A stretch of DNA of 64,000 nucleotides from Methanosphaerula subterraneus (GTDB lineage Archaea; Halobacteriota; Methanomicrobia; Methanomicrobiales; Methanospirillaceae): the NCBI RefSeq assembly GCF_052055875.1, contig NZ_CP170508.1:2418001-2482000 (forward strand), in the 5' to 3' direction. The notes beneath the pieces are model-generated. The model saw only the letters and a program-made list of their open reading frames with translations, was not told the origin of the DNA and did not search any database. This document shows, one piece after another, positions 60,446 to 64,000 of this stretch; the stretch's first letter is position 1, and the number at the start of each line of letters is the position of its first letter. Position numbers and translations under genes: made by a program.

Positions 60446-61385
60446 AGAGCCCTGCCGCCTCCACTCCTTTGTTTGCCCAGAGAACTGCTCCGAGGGCGCC
60501 TATGCGCCCTTTTGTCGGAACCGGCAGGAGGAATTGAATCCCGCACGCTTCAGCTCCTGCCGTCGCCTGGTCAACGGTCAGGATCTCGGTCTTCACGCGG
60601 GCTGCCAGGTCCCCTGTGTCGGGTAAGGTGATGCCTGAAAACCAGGCGATCCCGGCTTCTTCACTGTGGGTATGGGTCAGCACATACTCCCTGACAAACT
60701 CAAGTAGGGCTTCCACCTTCTCGGGGAGGACGGCGAAGTTCAGGGCAGAGCCGACGCAGTTGGTGGTCTTGTTCGGAACGTCCGGGTTCAACTGTATCAG
60801 CCGCATGTTCAGGAACTCGACCCCTTGGATGGTACAGGCTTCGGCGCATTTCAGAGCCATCACCCAGGTGGCACCTTCGGTTTTGGTATCGGTGTCATCG
60901 ATCCCGATCGTGATCTTCTCGTACCGTGGGGAGACGATCCTGACATGGTTGGTCCGGGCCCCGCCGACCAGCAGATCCTCTTCAGTTGGGTATTCGGCCC
61001 GGATCACACCCGGGGCCTGGGGAAGGCAGGCGGCGATCCCGACACCGGCTCCGGCGATCCCCCGCCAGATTGTGATAACCTCGTCGCCGTTCACCTCGAC
61101 ACCCTCCAGTGCCTGCCCGCCAATCGTATCCCCAGCAGAGCCGAAGTTCACCGGGTACGTACCGATCCTTGCCTGGATCGTCATCGCCGCCCCTTCGACT
61201 GCACAGGTGATGACGGCACCCCTGGCCCTGGCTCTATTCATCGCGTCCCATTCGATGGTGCCCCTGGACTGACACTGTTCCAGGATCTCGGCAATGCCTG
61301 CCTGCTCGTCGACCATCACAAGAAACTTCTTTGAGAAGAGCGGTCCAAAACGCTCTCTTACCTGTTCAGGGGTATAGATAATCAT
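60429..61385 (-). CDS. Second methanogenesis-marker-11-like protein (paralogue)
   Basis: A 318-residue protein, first gene of the nine-gene operon. It shares the layout of the next gene: an N-terminal domain with ITCAVEGAAMTIQARIG and a Gly-rich IAGAGVGIAACLPQ, then the motif ITIGIDDTDTKTEGATW (about 158-174) and LIQLNPDVPNKTTNCVGSAL. The two are clearly paralogous, and both keep the DDTDT and NCVG motifs. An ATP-using (kinase- or ligase-like) role is suggested by the TiaS resemblance but is unproven. ATG 61385 is preceded by an AT-rich promoter. Confidence 0.82.
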   Translation of the reverse strand: MIIYTPEQVRERFGPLFSKKFLVMVDEQAGIAEILEQCQSRGTIEWDAMNRARARGAVITCAVEGAAMTIQARIGTYPVNFGSAGDTIGGQALEGVEVNGDEVITIWRGIAGAGVGIAACLPQAPGVIRAEYPTEEDLLVGGARTNHVRIVSPRYEKITIGIDDTDTKTEGATWVMALKCAEACTIQGVEFLNMRLIQLNPDVPNKTTNCVGSALNFAVLPEKVEALLEFVREYVLTHTHSEEAGIAWFSGITLPDTGDLAARVKTEILTVDQATAGAEACGIQFLLPVPTKGRIGALGAVLWANKGVEAAGLYGEHL

Positions 61386-61423
61386 ATTATCGCCGAAATT
61401 ATCGTTAACAGAAATCTCGTCCG

Positions 61424-61434
61424 TTTAATATAAA
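61424..61434 (-). promoter_or_regulatory. Putative TATA box of the nine-gene coenzyme B operon
   Basis: Minus-strand reading gives TTTATATTAAA about 40 bases upstream of ATG 61385, which would give a leader of some 15-20 bases. No clear ribosome-binding site precedes the ATG. Confidence 0.55.
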
Positions 61435-61776
61435 TATTCCTATCCATTCTCCTCAGTTTTTCCACATTCTGTCCCTCTATAGTATTGTCTCTCCTATCGT
61501 CTGTTGCATACTCTCTGACTGGGGCGCACAAAGGGATGGTACTGGTCTGCCTCCTATGGATGGTATCGGGAAGGGATGGAAAAAATCCAAAATCTGTTCT
61601 TTAATTGAGTAATGATGGAATGTATGGCGATTTTTCCGTATTAAAAATTTTTATATTATATATAACTTTATCTTTTGAGATAACTTAAAATTAAGTCACT
61701 ATTTTAAATATAGCCGAATATTCGCCTCAAATTGCCTCAATTGATAGCAAATTACGATGTAAAATAATTAAGAAAC

Positions 61777-61786
61777 TATTTATAAT
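61777..61786 (+). promoter_or_regulatory. Putative TATA box for the secreted beta-helix protein
   Basis: CTATTTATAAT-type sequence about 35 bases before ATG 61819, with GGTG as a possible ribosome-binding site at 61811-61814. Confidence 0.5.
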
Positions 61787-61818
61787 GTTACGTTCCTGTA
61801 GTAATCAGAGGGTGTTAG

Positions 61819-64000
61819 ATGAATATACGATCCAAAAAACGAATCTTACTCATTATCCTCTCCTTATTCTGCTTGGTACAGGCAGCGGCAGCCGCAACGA
61901 TCGTCGCGGCAGCTGACAGCAGTTCGTCGTCGAAGGCGACGGCCCAGTATGTCTGCGATGGTTCTGGAGACCAGACACAGATCAATGCTGCACTTGCTTC
62001 AGGGGGAACGGTACAGCTGACTGAAGGGACATTTTATACCGATGGAACGATCTCTCCGAAGGGAAACTCTGTGCTGAAAGGGCAGGGTCCCGACAAGACT
62101 GTCATCAAAATGAGCGGCGATTATGGCGCCCGTATCGATATAACGAAGGATTATACTACAGTCCAGGATCTTAAGATAACCCAACGCGGGTGGCTGATGA
62201 TCCAGGCCAGCCATATTAAGATCCATAATGTCGTGATCCAGGACTCTAAGAAGACCGCACCGACGGTCAACGGTATGTTCTTCGTCTGGGCCAATGGCAG
62301 GGTCTGTGAGGATATCGAGTTCGTCGACTGCCAGGCGATCGATGTCGGTTCCACCGGGTTCAATGTGAACGGGATGAACTCTCCGAGGACGACGAAGAAT
62401 ATCAGGTTCGTCAACTGCCTCGCACTCAGGTGTGGGAACGCCGGCTCAGGTAAGATCTGGGCGGTCGGTTTTGATTTCCATGAAGGGGCCGATCTCTATG
62501 ATCTGCAGGTCACCAACTGTAGGGCAGAGGACAACTGGGAGTCCGGGTTCTATTTCGAACCGAACTTTGTCAATGGCGAAGACCCGAATATGGATCTGCC
62601 TGTCCAGAAGAACAGTGTGATGACCAACTGTGTCAGTGTCAATAACGGCTGGCGGAACACGGACGCGACCCGGTTCTACCTTACAGGCTTCTACCTGAGC
62701 TGTGGGGTCACCCTCAATAACTGCGTGGCCATCAATAACAAGAACAACGGGTTCTGGGTCTGGCAGAGTGCACAGGACGTGATTTTGAATAGCTGTACCG
62801 ATGACGGTTCAAACTATGCCTTCCAGTTCCGTACTGGCAGTAACATCCAGTTGAACAATTGTGTCAGCAAGAATGCACGTACCTATGGAATCTATGCCTG
62901 GGGTTCCGATGGTGTGAAGGTGAAGAACTTCAAACTGATCAATCCGAAGAAGACGACAGGGAGTATTTCATTAGGTCTCCGTGAGGACCACCCGAACGAT
63001 CCGTGGCCTGTGCGAAACTGTGTCTTTGAGATCTATGTGACCGGCGTCGACCCCGCAAAGGTGATCACCTATCACAACTGTGCAAACAACCAGATCTCTC
63101 TGAATGGTTATGTCGGTCCAGAACCGACGACCACCATATCACCAGGTCCGACTTCGAACCCGACGACACCGATCGTCACGATCCCATTGCCCGGTCAGAC
63201 TCTGACCCAGATACCAACCCCAGTAGCCTTCGGAACTTCGGTGATTCCGGGTGTGATCCAGGCCGCGGACTATGACAGTGGCGGCGAGGGTGTCGGGTAT
63301 CATGACATCACCTCGGGTAACCAGGGTGGGGCCTACAGATCCGACGATGTGGATATCGAATACTGCTCAGGCGTGGATGGACCTGTTGTCGGATACATGA
63401 GACCAGGTGAATGGCTTGCCTACACGGTGACTGTCAGTACTGCAGGCGTCTATGATGCGACGTTCAAGGTGGCCAGCCCCACTGATGGGAATTCGTTCAC
63501 CGTCACGATGGACGATACACCGATCACGACGGTGGTCGTGCCGAACACCGGCTCCTACGGCACCTATACGACGGTGAAGATGCCGGTCTGGGTGCTCGCA
63601 GGCAAGCACCAGATGAAGGTGGTCACTACCGGGTATCATAACCTGGCGACGATGGAATTCAGTCCACACACCGATACACCACTGCCAACCACGACCACAA
63701 CGGTCACAACGACCACGGCTCAGACCACCGCGACCCTTCCACCCTCGACACATGGTGCGACGAGCATACCGGGTACCATTCTGGCCGGGAACTATGACGA
63801 TGGCGGCGAGGGTGTGGCCTACCATGACACCACCCCGGGTAACCAGGGCGGACAGTACCGGAGTGACGATGTGGACATCGAATACTCTGCAACAGAGAGC
63901 GCCAATGTGCTCTCCTATGTCAGACCGGGAGAATGGATACGATATACTGCAAATGTGGCCGCTGCGGGCGTCTATGATGCCTCGTTCAGGGTGTCGACAC
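61819..64000 (+). CDS. Secreted right-handed beta-helix protein with CBM6-like domains (3' end outside window)
   Basis: An open frame of 727 codons that runs off the window. The N-terminus (MNIRSKKRILLIILSLFCLV, then QAAAAA) is a signal peptide. Residues of about 45-430 form a pectate-lyase-type right-handed beta helix (DQTQINAALASGGTVQLTEG, then many N-N/C-rich turns such as VTNCRAEDNWESGFYF). After a Thr/Pro-rich linker, two related CBM6-like sugar-binding domains follow, each with YDxGGEGVxYHD, RSDDVDIEY and RPGEWLAYTV-type segments, separated by a Thr-rich linker. It is probably a cell-surface carbohydrate-binding or -degrading protein. Catalytic residues cannot be assigned by eye. Confidence 0.88.
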   Translation, partial: MNIRSKKRILLIILSLFCLVQAAAAATIVAAADSSSSSKATAQYVCDGSGDQTQINAALASGGTVQLTEGTFYTDGTISPKGNSVLKGQGPDKTVIKMSGDYGARIDITKDYTTVQDLKITQRGWLMIQASHIKIHNVVIQDSKKTAPTVNGMFFVWANGRVCEDIEFVDCQAIDVGSTGFNVNGMNSPRTTKNIRFVNCLALRCGNAGSGKIWAVGFDFHEGADLYDLQVTNCRAEDNWESGFYFEPNFVNGEDPNMDLPVQKNSVMTNCVSVNNGWRNTDATRFYLTGFYLSCGVTLNNCVAINNKNNGFWVWQSAQDVILNSCTDDGSNYAFQFRTGSNIQLNNCVSKNARTYGIYAWGSDGVKVKNFKLINPKKTTGSISLGLREDHPNDPWPVRNCVFEIYVTGVDPAKVITYHNCANNQISLNGYVGPEPTTTISPGPTSNPTTPIVTIPLPGQTLTQIPTPVAFGTSVIPGVIQAADYDSGGEGVGYHDITSGNQGGAYRSDDVDIEYCSGVDGPVVGYMRPGEWLAYTVTVSTAGVYDATFKVASPTDGNSFTVTMDDTPITTVVVPNTGSYGTYTTVKMPVWVLAGKHQMKVVTTGYHNLATMEFSPHTDTPLPTTTTTVTTTTAQTTATLPPSTHGATSIPGTILAGNYDDGGEGVAYHDTTPGNQGGQYRSDDVDIEYSATESANVLSYVRPGEWIRYTANVAAAGVYDASFRVST

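Larger units (their letters stand above)
61386..61818. other. AT-rich divergent promoter region
   Basis: About 430 bases without a gene, between the coenzyme B operon and the secreted protein gene. It is very AT-rich and contains both promoters (listed separately), a run TATATTATATATAACTTTAT (61650-61669), a small inverted repeat ACTTAAAATTAAGT (61683-61696) and the direct repeat GCCTCAAATTGCCTCAATTG (61723-61742). I see no RNA gene. Confidence 0.5.

Noticed and set aside
60616..61272. Plus-strand open frame (218 codons) opposite the marker-11 paralogue
   Set aside because: It is a shadow of a well-supported minus-strand gene with overlapping neighbours and conserved motifs.
61683..61696. 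Small inverted repeat ACTTAA-AA-TTAAGT
   Set aside because: Six-base arms in a very AT-rich region are expected by chance; it is noted only as part of the spacer.

Overview
The window is a stretch of a methanogenic euryarchaeal chromosome, most probably of the order Methanomicrobiales. The archaeal markers are topoisomerase VI, a split RNA polymerase (H, B'', B', A', A''), CobY, a RaSEA-like archaeosine enzyme and FtsZ2 with a small ribbon-helix-helix partner. The methanogen markers are coenzyme B (Aks) genes and two proteins of the methanogenesis-marker-11 type. The genus is not proven by anything I can see; Methanosphaerula or Methanoregula relatives would fit.

Layout. 1-0.9 kb: end of topoisomerase VI subunit A. 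0.9-21 kb: a surface-glycan island with a three-gene UDP-amino-sugar cassette (2-epimerase, 4,6-dehydratase/5-epimerase, reductase), several glycosyltransferases, two membrane acyltransferases, a GT11 fucosyltransferase-like enzyme, an epimerase, a methyltransferase and a Wzm/Wzt-type export ABC transporter. Much of 6.4-18.1 kb is clearly AT-richer than its surroundings and carries decayed fragments, as expected of a transferred or recombining locus. 21-23.5 kb: broken gene remnants around a catalase. 23.5-34.7 kb: YyaL-like protein, a twice-frameshifted uvsE, a MutY-like glycosylase, a CBS/ParB-like protein, a sugar nucleotidyltransferase, a 1189-residue helical-repeat protein, acylphosphatase and a lone cas1. 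34.7-43.1 kb: nusA, rpl30e and the RNA polymerase operon, with tRNA-Lys upstream. 43.3-45.1 kb: two response regulators and a Roadblock protein. 45.3-51 kb: tRNA-Pro, DUF89 protein, ftsZ2 with a cdrS-like regulator and a 50-bp palindrome, cobD-like/cobY, and a TIGR00300 (ornithine cyclodeaminase-like) protein. 51-52.8 kb: RaSEA and a secreted protein. 52.9-61.4 kb: a nine-gene overlapping operon. 61.8 kb to the end: a secreted beta-helix/CBM6 protein that runs off the window.

The most interesting region is the nine-gene minus-strand operon at 52873-61385. Four genes (aksA, hacA/aksD, hacB/aksE, aksF) encode the 2-oxoacid chain elongation leading to 2-oxosuberate, the precursor of coenzyme B. 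Interleaved and translationally coupled with them are five uncharacterised genes: an IorA-like thiamine-diphosphate enzyme without its ferredoxin domain, a radical SAM protein with an extra C-terminal Cys triplet, two paralogous DDTDT-motif (TiaS-like) proteins, and a DUF protein. I infer that these may supply the missing late steps of coenzyme B synthesis (decarboxylation, thiol formation, threonine ligation or phosphorylation).

Other leads are the large palindrome in front of the cdrS-ftsZ2 pair, a solo Cas1 with an apparent active-site substitution placed directly behind the RNA polymerase/nusA operon, and a mosaic Wzt ATPase whose cargo-binding half has a different base composition from its ATPase half.
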